64,000 nt of DNA from Adenophora triphylla var. japonica (taxonomy: Eukaryota > Streptophyta > Magnoliopsida > Asterales > Campanulaceae). The translations under genes and the position numbers were made by a program. This document shows, piece by piece, positions 43,305 through 54,027 of the stretch. Positions within the stretch are counted from its first letter, which is position 1. Each line of letters begins with the position of its first letter. The notes beneath the pieces are model-generated. The model worked only from the letters and a program-made list of their open reading frames with translations. It made no database searches and was not told the DNA's origin. Where the stretch lies: assembly GCA_022495995.1 (NCBI GenBank), contig JAFEMH010001355.1:412501-476500 (forward strand), read 5' to 3'.

Positions 43305-43861
43305 CTACGTATCCCAAATGGGAATCAAGCCAGTCGTAGTTCGGGTCTTTGACCCTGGAGATGATGGCGTTTTAGGTGCCTCGAACGATGAGCGAGTTAC
43401 GCGATCGGTTCTTTGGAAAGAAACTCTGCTGGGGATAAGAGATGACCATTTTTGGTCTGATGGCTATCCGCTCTGCTGGGGATAGGAGATGACCATTTTC
43501 GGTCTGACGGGTATCCGCTCTGCTGGGGATTTTTGTGATTTATCGTTTTCCTAGTGATAGCGTCTTAGGTGCCTCAAACCTTGGAGATGGCGCTTTAGGT
43601 GCCTTGGACCTTGGAGATGGCGTTTTAGGTGCCTCGAACCTTGAAGATGGCTTTTTAGGTGCCTCGGACCTTAATGATGGCGTTTTAGGTGCCTCGAACC
43701 TTGATGATGATGGCTTTTTAGGCGCCTCGGACCTTAATTTGAAATGGCCTTTCGGTGGACTTCGTCTGCTGCCGAAGGAGAGGGTGACCGTTTTGGTCGA
43801 GGGGCTGGACCTAATGATAGGCTACCTACGTATCCCTAGTGGGAATCAAGCCCTTTCGTAG
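43305..43861 (-). other. Two CTACG...CGTAG hairpins flanking a 33-bp array in T3
   Basis: Hairpin copies at 43305-43339 and 43826-43861, each with ATCCC...GGGAAT inside. Between them about six units of GGCGTTTTAGGTGCCTCGAA / CCTTG(A/G)AGAT (43370-43740). The duplicated hairpin suggests the array grew between two copies of this block. The open frame at 43535-43861 is a repeat artefact. Confidence 0.7.
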
Positions 43862-43954
43862 TTCGAGTTCTACTCGAGATTTCGCTGGCTTTTGGGATTC
43901 CGTTAACTTTGCTGGGGAAAATCAGACGTATTTGTCTAGGAAATCGGTCTTACG

Positions 43955-45545
43955 TTTGACTGCCGTTTGATTTTGATGAAAGATACGAGATTTCGTTATC
44001 TTTCTCGGGGCACTCGGTTTTACGTTTGACTGCCGTTTGATTTTGATGAAAGATACGAGATTTCGTTATCTTTCTCGGGGCACTCGGTCTTACGTTTGAC
44101 TGCCGGGGGTAATTTTGATGAAAGATACGGGATCTCGTTATCTTTCTCGGGAAGATCGGTCTTACGTTTGACTGCCGGGGGTAATTTTGATGAAAGATAC
44201 GGGATCTCGTTATCTTTCTAGAGAAGATCGGTCTTACGTTTGACTGCCGGAGGATGATTTTGATGAAAGATACGAGATCTCGTTATCTTTCTCGGGAAAA
44301 TCGGTCTTACGTTTGACTGCCGGGAAGGATTTTGATGAAAGATACGAGATTTCGTTATCTTTCTCGGGGCACTCGGTCTTACGTTTGACTGCCGGAAAGG
44401 ATTTTGATGAAAGATACGAGATTTCGTTATCTTTCTCGGGGCACTCGGTCTTACGTTTGACTGCCAGAAATGATTTTGATGAAAGATACGAGATCCGTTA
44501 TCTTTCTCGGGGCACTCGGTCTTACGTTTGACTGCCGGGGATTGATTTTTGATGAAAGATACGAGATCTCGTTATCTTTCTCGGGGCACTCGGTCTTACG
44601 TTTTACTGTCGGAGGATTTTGATGAAAGATACGGGATCCGTTATCTTTCTCGAGGCACTCGGTCTTACGTTTTACTGCCGGGGGAGATTTTGATGAAAGA
44701 TACGGGATCTCTTTCTCGAGAAAATCGGTCTTACGTTTGACTGCCGGGGGATGATTTTGATGAAAGATACGAGATCTCGTTATCTTTCTCGGGGCACTCG
44801 GTCTTACGTTTTACTGCCGGGGAAGATTTTGATGAAAGATACGGGATCTCGTTATCTTTCTCGATGCACTCGGTCTTACGTTCTACTGCCGGTTAATGAT
44901 TTTGATGAATGATACGAGATCCGTTATCTTTCTCGGGGCACTCGGTCTTACGTTTAACTGTCGGGGGATGATTTTGATGAAAGATACGGGATTTCGTTAT
45001 CTTTCTCGGGGCACTCGGTCTTACGTTTTACTGCCGGGGGTAATTTTGATGAAAGATACGAGATCTCGTTATCTTTCTCGGGGCACTCGGTCTTACGTTT
45101 TACTGCCGGAGAATGATTTTGATGAAAGATACGGGATCTTGTTATCTTTCTCGAGGAAATCGGTCTTACGTTTGACTGCCGAGGGATGATTTTGATGAAA
45201 GATACGGGATTTCGTTATCTTTCTCGGGGCACTCGGTCTTACGTTTTACTGCCGGGAATGATTTTGATGAAAGATACGGGATCTCGTTATCTTTCTCGGG
45301 GAAATCGGTCTTACGTTTTACTGCCGGAAAGGATTTTGATGAAAGATACGGGATCCGTTATCTTTCTCGGGGCACTCGGTCTTACGTTTGACTGCCGGAG
45401 ATTGATTTTTGATGAAAGATACGAGATCTCGTTATCTTTCTCGGGGCACTCGGTCTTACGTTTTACTGCCGGAGGATTTTGATGAAAGATACGGGATCCG
45501 TTATCTTTCTCGGGGCACTCGGTCTTACGTTTTACTGCCGGGGAA
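43955..45545 (-). repeat. T3 tandem array of about 22 hairpin units, about 72 bp each
   Basis: Each unit contains TTTTGATGAAAGATACG, GATCTCG(T)TATCTTTCTCG and CGGTCTTACGTTT(G/T)ACTG. The GAAAGATA...TATCTTTC halves pair around CGAGATCTCG, so every unit is a near-palindrome. Units differ by short indels after CTGCCGG. Noncoding; several long ORFs through it are artefacts. Confidence 0.9.
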
Positions 45546-45663
45546 GGATTTCCTTGACAAGGGGCTGACTTTGGTTAACTTTGGTTAACTCTGTCAAGTT
45601 GGGGACTGAATTGCAGAGTCCTGGAATTTTAAGGGGCAAAAGGGTCATTTTGACCCTGACAAT

Positions 45664-45703
45664 CCTATCCGCGCGGATAGGAGCGTGTTCCAGGGTTTTT
45701 AAA
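45664..45703 (+). promoter_or_regulatory. Promoter of T3 antisense gene A
   Basis: An 18-base perfect palindrome CCTATCCGCGCGGATAGG (45664-45681) followed after 16 bases by TTTAAAT (about 45697-45703), a GA-rich 5' leader and the ATG at 45841. Core TCCGCGCGGA is shared with the T3 LTR and gene B promoters. Confidence 0.65.
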
Positions 45704-45840
45704 TGAGGGGCCGCCCCCTTTTCTTCTTCCCCATTCAGTTTTTGAAAACAGACGAGAGAGAGAGAGAAAAAACCGAGGAGAAACCATTGTTGGCCAAGAA
45801 AAGCTTCAAAAATCTTCCGATTTCTTCGATTTTTTGAGCA

Positions 45841-48720
45841 ATGGAACACGGGGAAGGCGCTTTTCAAGGCCAAGGACGTGGCCCGGTGGCGGAGAGACGA
45901 TTGGAGCTCGTCCGGATGAGGAGGCATTATACTCTTTCGCAATCGGTTGAGGAGGAGCATTACCCCGATGCTTGGCAACATTGGGCTTCGGATTCGAATC
46001 TCCGAACGGTATACTTTGAAACCCTTTGATCCCTTTGTTGATTTCTTGTTTGAAATTTGAATTTTGGGTGATTTTTGAATTTTTTTTTTTGAAAATTCGA
46101 ATGATTGATGTTCTTGGCTTTGAATCTTGATTTGGATGCTTTGCATGTTGCAATGATTATGTGGGTATCCCAAAATATGCATTTTGCTTGGAGAAAGAAT
46201 TGGCCTTTTTGCCATTATATTTTTTTTGTATCCGAAAATTGCATGTGAAAATTCGAAAATTGTGATGATGATTTTTTTTTTGAAATTGAATATTGATATT
46301 TGATAAATGATGCAATGTATGCATTTTGTTTGGAAAGAATGGGCATTTTGCCAATATGAGATGTATGTATGTTTAGGATTTTTTTTTTTGAAAAGTGGGA
46401 CGGATTTTTCCTCCCGTCGCATGTAAGATGGATGATATGCATGTATGCATTTTTTTTTTGAAAATGGGACGGAGTTTTTATTTCCGTCGACTTCTTGTAG
46501 GATATGCATGTATGCATTTTTTTTTTATTGAAAATTGTTGAATGGGATTTGTTGAAGACTGTCTTTTCTGTGAGAAAAATGGGGCTATGTCTATTGCATG
46601 CCGTTATGCTGCCGAATTTTTTTTTTTTTTTTTTTAATGCATGTGTATGCTTTTTTTTGTGCAAAATGCAAATGCAATTTTTTTGACATTTTCTCTCCTT
46701 TTTTTTTTTTTTTTACGGGCGGAAACCGTTTTGTGACGGAGCGGTGAACAAAATGAAGACTCGAGGATCGGTGGAGTCCGTAGTTGACTGTGGGATCGGC
46801 TTCCGGATGTGGGCCGAGGAGCTTTGCCGAGTCCGAGACAGTTGTTGTCGAGACGGGGCTTTGGGAGTTTGTCGAGTGCTTCGAGGGGACTGGTCAAGTT
46901 CCCTAAGAGCAAGGGCTTGATGTTTGCTCGCGCGGCATTGGTGGGACGCGACCCACACCTTTCACTTCTTACGGGGCGAGGCTACGGTTACGCCCTCCGA
47001 TTACGCTGCGATCACGGGCTGTCCTTTAATGGACGCGGCATTGAGTGGCGGGATGGCTACGGCGATGCGGATCTACGAGCTCTTAAGGATTTTCCCTATT
47101 CCCAAAAAGGGGATGGGGATGGAGTATGCCGTGGTCTACGGTAAGATTGTGGAGACCATCGTGAGTTACGAGGTGGGGAGGAGAGGATAGGCGCCGAGCG
47201 GATCGCTAGGGCCTTCTTGTGGTTTGCTTTTCGAGCACCCTCTTTGGGCATGCTTTGAGGGACGAGATCTTTGCCTTCTTGAGGTCCTTGGAGGACATGA
47301 AGACGGCCGGAGATGTCTCGTGGGGAGAGGCCGGGCCGGGCGAGCTTTACTTTGCTCTCGATAGGTACGGCGGAAGGCTGTGAGCTCCTTGTGCTTGCTT
47401 TGAGTTTGCCACAGAGGTATAAGCTCTCTTTTTGCTTTCCCTCTCTTTCTTTTTTTTTTTCGAGCGCACACTTCTCTTTGCACTGGATTGATTTGATTTT
47501 TACCTTTCGCAGGTATGGGCGTTGGAGTTTTTCCACGTCACGATGTGGCGGCAGCCGGCGGAGTACGTCGGGGCGTATCCGGCCATGCAGTCTTGGTCCA
47601 AGCATGCCCGGGAGAAGATAAGCTCCAGGGGGCGTACGACTCTCAGGTACGCGGATTGCCTTCCTTTGACGGAGGCCGAGACGGATGAGGGGATGATATT
47701 CTTCCCACAGGATCGCTTCGAGGTTGCGCAAGCTGAAGGCGGCGCCGAGATTTGACCGTGGCAATGTGGAGGATTACGAGAGGTCCGACTGCGATGCATA
47801 TTATCCGGGAGAGAGGGTGACGCGCCAAAGCATGGCGTGAACTCGCCTTTGAGGACACCGGTGGGGCCTCCCGCCGATATGATGCACCCGAGTGATCGGT
47901 CCGTGACCTGGGATGATTACCGAGCCGGCCAGCACTTCTCGGATTTCGTGGCGATTGAGCCATACCCCGTATTTGTTTTGAGGAGGCTGAGGATGCCTCA
48001 GGTTCTGGATAGAGAGGGGCTTGGGATCCCGCGGTACCCTCGGACGGATTTTTCATATATCCCGGATGGGGTCCGATTGAGGGTGCAGATCCCTCGGCCG
48101 AGCGACTTCCACGAGCTTTCCGGCCTCGTCCGGTATGAAGGTATGGCTTTTACGCTTACGCCTCTTCCTTTTTTTTTTGCTTTTGTTTCATCATCTTTAG
48201 CATCACTTCCTTTTTGACGCTTTGCTTTTGTGCGGTTTCGGAGGTGGTCGTCGAGAAGCCGACGAAGCAAGTGATCGAGCCAAGAGATTCATCGGGAGGA
48301 TGGTCGCTTGCGGGGCTCCTCGAGGCTAGAGCGGCGACGACCAAGGCCGGCGCACAGTCGGACGGGAGGCTTCCCCTATTCGCTCGTAGACTTCTTCGTA
48401 GACTCCTCTGTCTCCTCTCCTTGATCCCAGCGCGCGGTGCCCTTCGGATCACGTCATTCTCGAGGATCCACACGGGCGAGGACACGTATGGCGGCATGGC
48501 GGAGTCGTCTTCGTACGTTCGGGAGTCCGACGCCTTCACCTTCGGATACGATTTTTCGCGAGATCTCGGCTTGCCCTATCGGGCGTGCCGGTTGGTCTGA
48601 CGAGCCTCTTTCTCGGAGACGAGGACGATTACGAGCCCGAGATTTTCGGGGCTCCTGAGGAGGCGGGCCCGAGTCGCAAGAGGGGCTGGGGCGTACATCG
48701 GGTGCTAGAGACTCCGATTG
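45841..48720 (+). pseudogene. T3 antisense gene A, plant-mobile-domain-like, with introns
   Basis: Exon 1 (45841-46008) starts MEHGEGAFQGQGRG and has exactly 56 codons before the ACG|GTATAC donor, as in T1. After a long T-rich intron, exon 2 (about 46720-47416) shares the KMKTRGS start region with T1 and carries ARHWWDATHTFHFLRGEA, TVTPSDYAAITGCPL and, after a frame break near 47190, WGEAGPGELYFALDRYG. Its GAG|GTATAAG donor and the TTTCGCAG|GTATGG acceptor of exon 3 (47513-48140) match T1. A fourth exon (about 48242-48700) contains VVVEKPTKQVIEP. HTFH...GExTVTxxDxAAITG marks a plant mobile domain, known from MAIN/MAIL1 and several transposons. Frameshifts suggest it is inactive; no function is proved. 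Confidence 0.7.
46020..46715 (+). other. Intron 1 of T3 antisense gene A
   Basis: T-rich with many ATGTATGCATTTTTTTTTTGAAAA-like repeats (each under 25 bases) and two GGGACGGA(G/T)TTTT copies. No coding content; the long minus-strand frame over it is an artefact of A-rich sequence. Confidence 0.6.
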
Positions 48721-48914
48721 ATTTTATTTTTTTTTTTGAGATTTGAGATTGAGATTGAGATTTGTACAGCTTATGCACATTTTTTTTCTTTCTTTTTTTT
48801 TTGGGATGTAATAATTTAGGATTTTATTGATGTTTGTTTGTTTTTTTTTTTTTTCATACTCTTTTTTTTTTTTGGAATGTAATAATTTAGAATTTTATTG
48901 ATGTTTGTTTGTTT

Positions 48915-48954
<40 letters not shown>

Positions 48955-49170
48955 ATACTCTTTTTTTTTGGAATGTAATAATTTAGGATTTTATTTTATG
49001 GATGCAATGCAGTATGAATGCAGTGTTGCATGAGCCTTGTTTTTTTTTTGTCAAGAGTGTTAGTGTTTGATATATGGACTGGCTTGGGGAGGGTTTTTGC
49101 ACAGGTTTCGAGCAACCGGGATGGAATATTCCTCTTTTGGTGTAGCAGCTTGGACTGTTGCAGATTTTTC
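48721..49170. repeat. T-rich tandem region between antisense genes A and B of T3
   Basis: Three copies of GG(G/A)ATGTAATAATTTAG(G/A)A plus TTTTATTGATGTTTGTTTG (about 48803, 48874 and 48970) separated by long T-runs, including about 40 T's near 48920-48952. Probably the 3' end of gene A. No gene. Confidence 0.7.
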
Positions 49171-49188
49171 TGGTGGAAAGCAATCATG

Positions 49189-49228
49189 TCCGCGCGGATG
49201 GGGTCCTGCATCTGACATTGTCCTTTAA
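49189..49228 (+). promoter_or_regulatory. Promoter of T3 antisense gene B
   Basis: TCCGCGCGGA (49189-49198) followed after about 23 bases by a CTTTAATT box (49222-49229). The ATG at 49326 is about 130 bases downstream of the palindrome. Confidence 0.55.
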
Positions 49229-49325
49229 TTTTGCTTCAGATCTGGTCTCTCTTTATTTCAAATTCAAATATCCTCTTCAACCTCCAGTCCAAACAGCCAT
49301 TTTCGGGGAGAAAGAGAGAAAAACC

Positions 49326-50453
49326 ATGGAAAGCTTTAGAAAAGCTCCATCAAAATTGTCCCAAGAATCCCAAATGTCATTCTTCAACAAGTTCAAGGAT
49401 TGGTCCCGGGAGATCATGCATGAGAGGAGGTCCTTCTTTGAAGAAAGGTACAAGGTGAAGTGCTTATGGTCTCTCAAGGAATTGATTCCGGACTATGAGC
49501 TTTTGAGGGCTTCTTCCTCATTTTGGGACACTAGAAGGCATGTCTTTTGCCTTTCCTTCAACGAGATTGTTCCGACTGTCGAAGAATTTCGGGCCTTGCT
49601 TGGAGGTCCGGAGGTGGAAGAGATAGCGGTTCCTTTGCCCGGAGGGGCTCCTTTTGTTGACAGATTGTGCGTCCTCCTTCATCTTTCCCCGGAGGAAGCG
49701 CAAGGTATGATCCGCGGTCCCGATCATTTCGATATTTCCGGTCTTCCCGATAGGTTTAGGGGCCTAGGCTTGGATGATGCCTATTGGGATGCTTTTGCAC
49801 TTTGTATGTTTGGCACCCTGTTCATGGTCTATTCTTTTGGGATTTGCCATCGGTCTTTGCTGGATGTTGTCGTTCACTGTCGCCTGGGCAGAGATGTCGT
49901 TCCTTTGATTTTGGGAGAGACTTTTCATGCTCTTGATAGGCTGGCTACCGGAAGGCGGTATATGCACGGGGGCAGCCCGTTCCTCTTGACCCTGTGGCTG
50001 ATGGAGCGTTTGGGGGTTCTTCGGGAAACCTCTGATATGATCAAGCCTTGGACATTTGCCAGGAGGGGGGTTGCTGTGGATTTCGATGATCAGGGCTCGC
50101 TGAGCGTTGGATGGCTGGTCTCCGGACAGAGGATATCGATGGTCGGTTGCCTTGTTGGCGGGTGGAGACTCGCAGAGTGCTTCAGACGGGTCTCATGTGG
50201 TCATGCTTCCGGGGCTTTCTCACCCAGCCTTCTATATCCCGGCTTTAGTTCGAGACAGCTTTGGCTTGGAGCAGTTCCTTTGGAGGGCTTTGATGATATA
50301 GCCACCAGGGTGGTGGCTCATGCTTCTATGGATGATCCCTCAGTGTTTCCATTTCTTTCCCGAGCATGGAGGTATGATGCCTTTCCTCCTCGGGTTATTC
50401 TCAAAGGCGTCCAAGACCGGTGTTCTGACCACTTGGTACCTGGATTGGTATGA
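49326..50453 (+). CDS. T3 antisense gene B, DUF7745-like protein, 375 codons
   Basis: The longest uninterrupted gene-like frame in the window. ATG 49326 is chosen because the protein then starts MESFRKAPSKLSQESQ, matching T1 gene B, and it lies at normal distance from the promoter. Motifs: WSLKELIPDYELLRASSSFW (residues about 45-64), FNEIVPTVEEFRALLGGP, LSPEEAQGMIRGP, DAFALCMFGTLFM, LILGETFHALDRLATGRRY, LLTLWLMERLG. Pattern and order resemble the plant DUF7745 domain, of unknown function and related to the plant mobile domain. Two or more segments are hydrophobic but not clear membrane spans. A different frame with a basic, Arg/Glu-rich tail (50475-50741: AEARANPHDRSGDAVTDYEA) continues the homology, so a frameshift or unrecognised intron lies near 50400-50460. 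It runs opposite to gag-pol of T3. Confidence 0.7.
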   Translation: MESFRKAPSKLSQESQMSFFNKFKDWSREIMHERRSFFEERYKVKCLWSLKELIPDYELLRASSSFWDTRRHVFCLSFNEIVPTVEEFRALLGGPEVEEIAVPLPGGAPFVDRLCVLLHLSPEEAQGMIRGPDHFDISGLPDRFRGLGLDDAYWDAFALCMFGTLFMVYSFGICHRSLLDVVVHCRLGRDVVPLILGETFHALDRLATGRRYMHGGSPFLLTLWLMERLGVLRETSDMIKPWTFARRGVAVDFDDQGSLSVGWLVSGQRISMVGCLVGGWRLAECFRRVSCGHASGAFSPSLLYPGFSSRQLWLGAVPLEGFDDIATRVVAHASMDDPSVFPFLSRAWRYDAFPPRVILKGVQDRCSDHLVPGLV

Positions 50454-50860
50454 GAGGCATCTGGGAGAGACTCAGTGGCTATTTTCAGACGGCGTGAGGC
50501 CATTGTGGGTGCGGAGGACCCGACTGCTTTCGAGAGGAGGAGGGCCGAGGCGAGGGCCAACCCCCATGATAGGAGCGGAGACGCTGTGACCGACTATGAG
50601 GCTTACGTCAAGAGACAGGAGAGGAGGGCTCCTATGCTACCAGCTAGGCTACAGGAGATGAGAGATGACGCTAGGGATACTAAGGCTCGGCTGCGGAGGC
50701 CGGGTTTGATAGATCCCTGTTCCTATACCAGAGCTTGGTAGGAGGAAGACCGACATTTTTCCAGCTCGTAAAAGAAGACTCGAAGGGGAAGAAGAGGGGA
50801 GAGGCCAGATGAGTGGCTTGGAGTTGACTACGAGGTTTCCGAGTATCCCTTTCTTGTCAT
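50454..50860 (+). pseudogene. T3 gene B C-terminal part in another frame
   Basis: A frame at 50475-50741 encodes a charged, probably helical tail (YEAYVKRQERRAPMLPARLQ). Then a basic stretch (ARKRRLEGEEEGR) ends near 50830. The T1 counterpart is at 7085-7345. Confidence 0.5.
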
Positions 50861-51336
50861 GGCAGACACATTAATTTGATTATGTATCCTAGTTTTTTTA
50901 GCAGGTTGCCAGTTGTAGGAATGAATCGGGCTTAGACTCATCAAAGAGCTTTTAATTTGTAATGAATATTTGAATTGCTTTAGAGTTTTTCGAGACGCTT
51001 TCATGGTCTGATCAATTGTATTGATGTCAAAGTATGGCTTTTATTTGTGTTTTAGAACGAACCGTTTCCTCGGCCGCCTACGTTCCCCTCATTTTGAGGA
51101 GCTCAGGTCTTCGTAGTTCAACCTGATTTTTTTTTTTGATGTTTTTTTTTAGTTTTTTTTTTTTTTTTTTTTTTGTTTTTTTTGTTGTTTTTTTTTTTGC
51201 TTTTTTTTTGTTGTTTTTTTTTTTGCTTTTTTTTTTGTTGTTTTTTTTTTTTGGTGCAACCCTGTTTTTTTCCTTGGCCGCCCTTCTTGGGTTTTCAACC
51301 TAGTTGGGTATTACTCTTTTAGCACTCTTTTTTTTA
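50861..51336. other. Spacer between T3 gene B and integrase, with hairpin and T-runs
   Basis: Holds the CTACG...CGTAG hairpin (51078-51116) just after the integrase stop on the minus strand, and a TTTTTTGTTGTTTTTTT microsatellite (51128-51253). Confidence 0.65.
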
Positions 51337-52172
51337 CGCGTAGTATCTGCGCAGCTTGTCACCATTCACTGGGTGTACAAAGGGATTTCCGTCGAGGTCT
51401 GCAAGTTGCATGGCTCCTCCGGAGAAGATCTTCTGGACGACATATGGCCCGAACCATACGGGCTCCCATTTGCCGAGGGGGTTGATACGGACTGGGGGCT
51501 TTTCTTTCAAAACGAGATCACCTTCTCGGATCTCCCGATGCTTTACTTTCTTGTCAAAGGCTCACGGCCATTCTTCCTTGGTAGGCTCGGATGTGTTCCA
51601 TGACCTTCAATCGGCGTTCATCTAGTAGGGCCAATTCGTCATGGCGACTCTGGAGCCATTCGACCTCGTTGATCTGGCTTTCCAGCAGTATACGGAGCGA
51701 GGGGATCTCTAGCTCGATTGGGAGTACGGCTTCCATTCCGTATGTGAGGGCAAACGGTGTTTCCCCGGTTGCCGTTCGACCGATGTTCTCGTAGCCCCGA
51801 GTGCCAGTGTAACTTCTCGGGCCAATCTCCGCCTTGGACGGCCATTTTCCGGATGATATTTTCCAGAGTCTTGTTTGTCGCCTCAACGGCTCCGTTGGTT
51901 TGGGGCCTGTAAGGAGATGACTTGTGACGGGTTATTCGGAATTCTCGCCTGAGCTTTTCACATTCCCCTTCGAAGTGGGATCCATTATCCGAAATGATTT
52001 CGGGTTTGCAACCCGTATCCGCATATGATGTTCTCTTTGATGAAGAGGGCAACTTTCTTTGAATTGAGGATTTTGTAAGACTTTGCAGAGCATCCTTTCC
52101 AATTGCTTCGACGAAATCACCAATCTGCGTCTCTTTAGGCTCTTCCGCAGTTCCCAGGTTCACACTCGTCAA
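51337..52172 (-). pseudogene. int: T3 integrase, N-terminal half deleted
   Basis: Blocks on the minus strand: SKKVALFIKENIICGYG, ISDNGSHFEGECEKLRREF (second catalytic Asp), NGAVEATNKTLENIIRKM (catalytic Glu), GETPFALTYGMEAVLPIELE, and the C-terminus KIFSGGAMQLADLDGNPF ending LRRYYA at about 51337. The zinc finger and the first catalytic Asp, present in T1, are missing: the ENRAQAAE linker passes straight into the middle of the core. Several frames are used. Confidence 0.8.
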
Positions 52173-52779
52173 AATCTCTTCGGCGGCTTGGGCTCGATTT
52201 TCCTCTTTCCGGATAACCTGCTTAAAGATTTTTTTTGTTTGATTTTTTTTCGTTTAATGTGTCTGCTTTTTTAGCTAATGAATTATTATTAAAAAATTTT
52301 TTATTAATTAATTCATCATTAGTTAAAGTGGCAATCGAGGGATACCCAGAAAGTTTCTTCATTTCATTGCAAACGAAAAGGAATACGGTGCTTGCTACGC
52401 ACTCGTAGTCTTCGGGCGTAAGGCCGTCGGACGACCCTAGAGACTCGATCTTAACAAAGAGAGACTGGGAGGACTTGTCCTAGATTGACACAAAGGGACT
52501 GGGACCAATCCAAGCTTGGTGATCATTTCCTCCTTGGTCGCGGACGAGCTCGAGAGGTTTTCCCAATTTTTTAGCGGCTTTCTTTGTTGGTGGCCTCATG
52601 ACTCGGGAACCGTGTCCGTTTTTGTTTTCCTTTCTCAATTGCTGCTATCATCTCTTGGACCGAGCCGAGATCAATCGGATCCGGCACTGGACTTCTTCTT
52701 CGAACAATTGCTGCATAACCGAGACCATCCCAATCATCTCGAGGGAAATTCTGTGGCCTTAGCTTTTGGCACCGTCAAT
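52173..52779 (-). pseudogene. T3 linker where RT-RNase H should be
   Basis: About 600 bases between protease and integrase. A minus-strand frame of about 86 codons contains DGLTPEDYECV and IATLTNDELIN, similar to the T1 linker, and ends KKSNKKNL plus stop. No RT or RNase H motif. The AT-rich stretch 52270-52330 corresponds to AT-rich sequence in T1 (4845-4910). Confidence 0.6.
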
Positions 52780-54027
52780 TCAAATTCGGGTTTCGGATCT
52801 TCCTGGGCAGAGGGAATAGTGGTTGTGAGCTTCTCGAGCTGTTCCACCGAGGTCAGGCACGCCTCTGAAGGTATACTCACTCTTCATGGTAGTGGTAGCC
52901 CCAGGTATCTTGGGTAGGTCCAGGAACATTCTACGGACCGGGTTAGCCTTGGTTCCTCTAAACTTGTTGAGGCTATCCTGTAGCTTTAGCCACCCTGCCG
53001 TAGGAGTGGGCTCTGTGATGTTTCCTGGTTGTGTGGGACCCTTTACAAAGTAGTCAGCCAAATTAGGACTGAAAGAGAGGGATTTAGGGTTGTCGACCGG
53101 GACCTTTCCTGTGGCAGCTTCAAATCTTTTTCCTTTTACTGGGGAGGCCTCATATCCCAGGCCGTGGCGAGTATTCTGTCCTTTCACCTCGATGAGTTTG
53201 TGAGTTCCTTGTTGGTGCTTCCCCAGACCGAGGCCAGGTAGATAGCTCATTTTTCTCATCATTTTCAAGACCGGTGGGATTTTATCCCGAGTGACCGTCA
53301 GGTCTATGTTGCACACTTGGGCTTTGGGAGGCTCGACTGTGAAGCCTGTTAGCATGAGACCTTCCTCATCATGTTTGATTTCCAGAATAGGTATTCCGCC
53401 CGTATCTGTGCCCTCTAAAGTGACTAAATCCCCGTAAATGGTCGTCAGATCCCCATTCGAGACGAATTTCACACACTGGTGGAGGCTTGAGGCGACCCCC
53501 TTGACCTGGTGCAGCCAAGGTCTTCCCAATAAGGCATTAAAAGTAATCGGGATGTCGATAACCTGGAATTCCACAGGTATCAATTTTTGTCCGAACCAGA
53601 GGTCCAAGGTAGCAACTCCGAGGACTGCTCGGGATGTTGAGTCGTAAGCTTTGACTGTGAGGGAAGAAGGCTTCAAGTCTGTAGTCTTGATATCAAGCAA
53701 GCTCATGATCTTTGCCGGAAGAATGTTCATTCCGGACCCATTATCAACCAGGACCCGAGGGAGGCGTCGTTCATCCAGCTGGACTGTGATGAAGAGAGGC
53801 TCGTTATGATCAGCCCCAAATTGAGGGAGGTCGAGATCTGTGAAAGTGATTATGTTCCCGTAATGGATGTTTCCAATTAGCTGTACCACATCATCGGGAG
53901 TAGCATCAATAGGCACGAGAGTGCGAGCCAGGCTTTCTTCCAACTTCAGCTTATGGGGATAGGACGAAGTGAGTAGAGACCAGAGGGAAATGTTGGCCTG
54001 TGTTTGCTTCAACTGGGTGAGCACGGG
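52780..54027 (-). pseudogene. pro: T3 protease with G-patch-like segment, cut by D4
   Basis: A 415-codon minus-strand frame. Motifs in order: LTQLKQTQANISLWSLL, then FGADHNEPLFITVQLDERRL, the active site RVLVDNGSGMNILPAKIMSL (Asp kept), VIDIPITFNALLGRPWLHQV, KFVSNGDLTTIYGD, then MSYLPGLGLGKHQQG, which fits the glycine-rich G-patch pattern. G-patch segments also follow the protease in betaretroviruses. The frame is open from the D4 junction at 54027 to 52780, so it could have been functional before D4 entered. Its upstream half continues at 61765. Confidence 0.85.

Noticed and set aside
43535..45482. Several long + strand frames
   Set aside because: They run through tandem arrays whose unit length keeps a frame open; no domain.
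45532..46664. Long Lys/Asn/Ser-rich minus-strand frames
   Set aside because: Antisense of the T-rich first intron of gene A; no motif and no homologue in T1.
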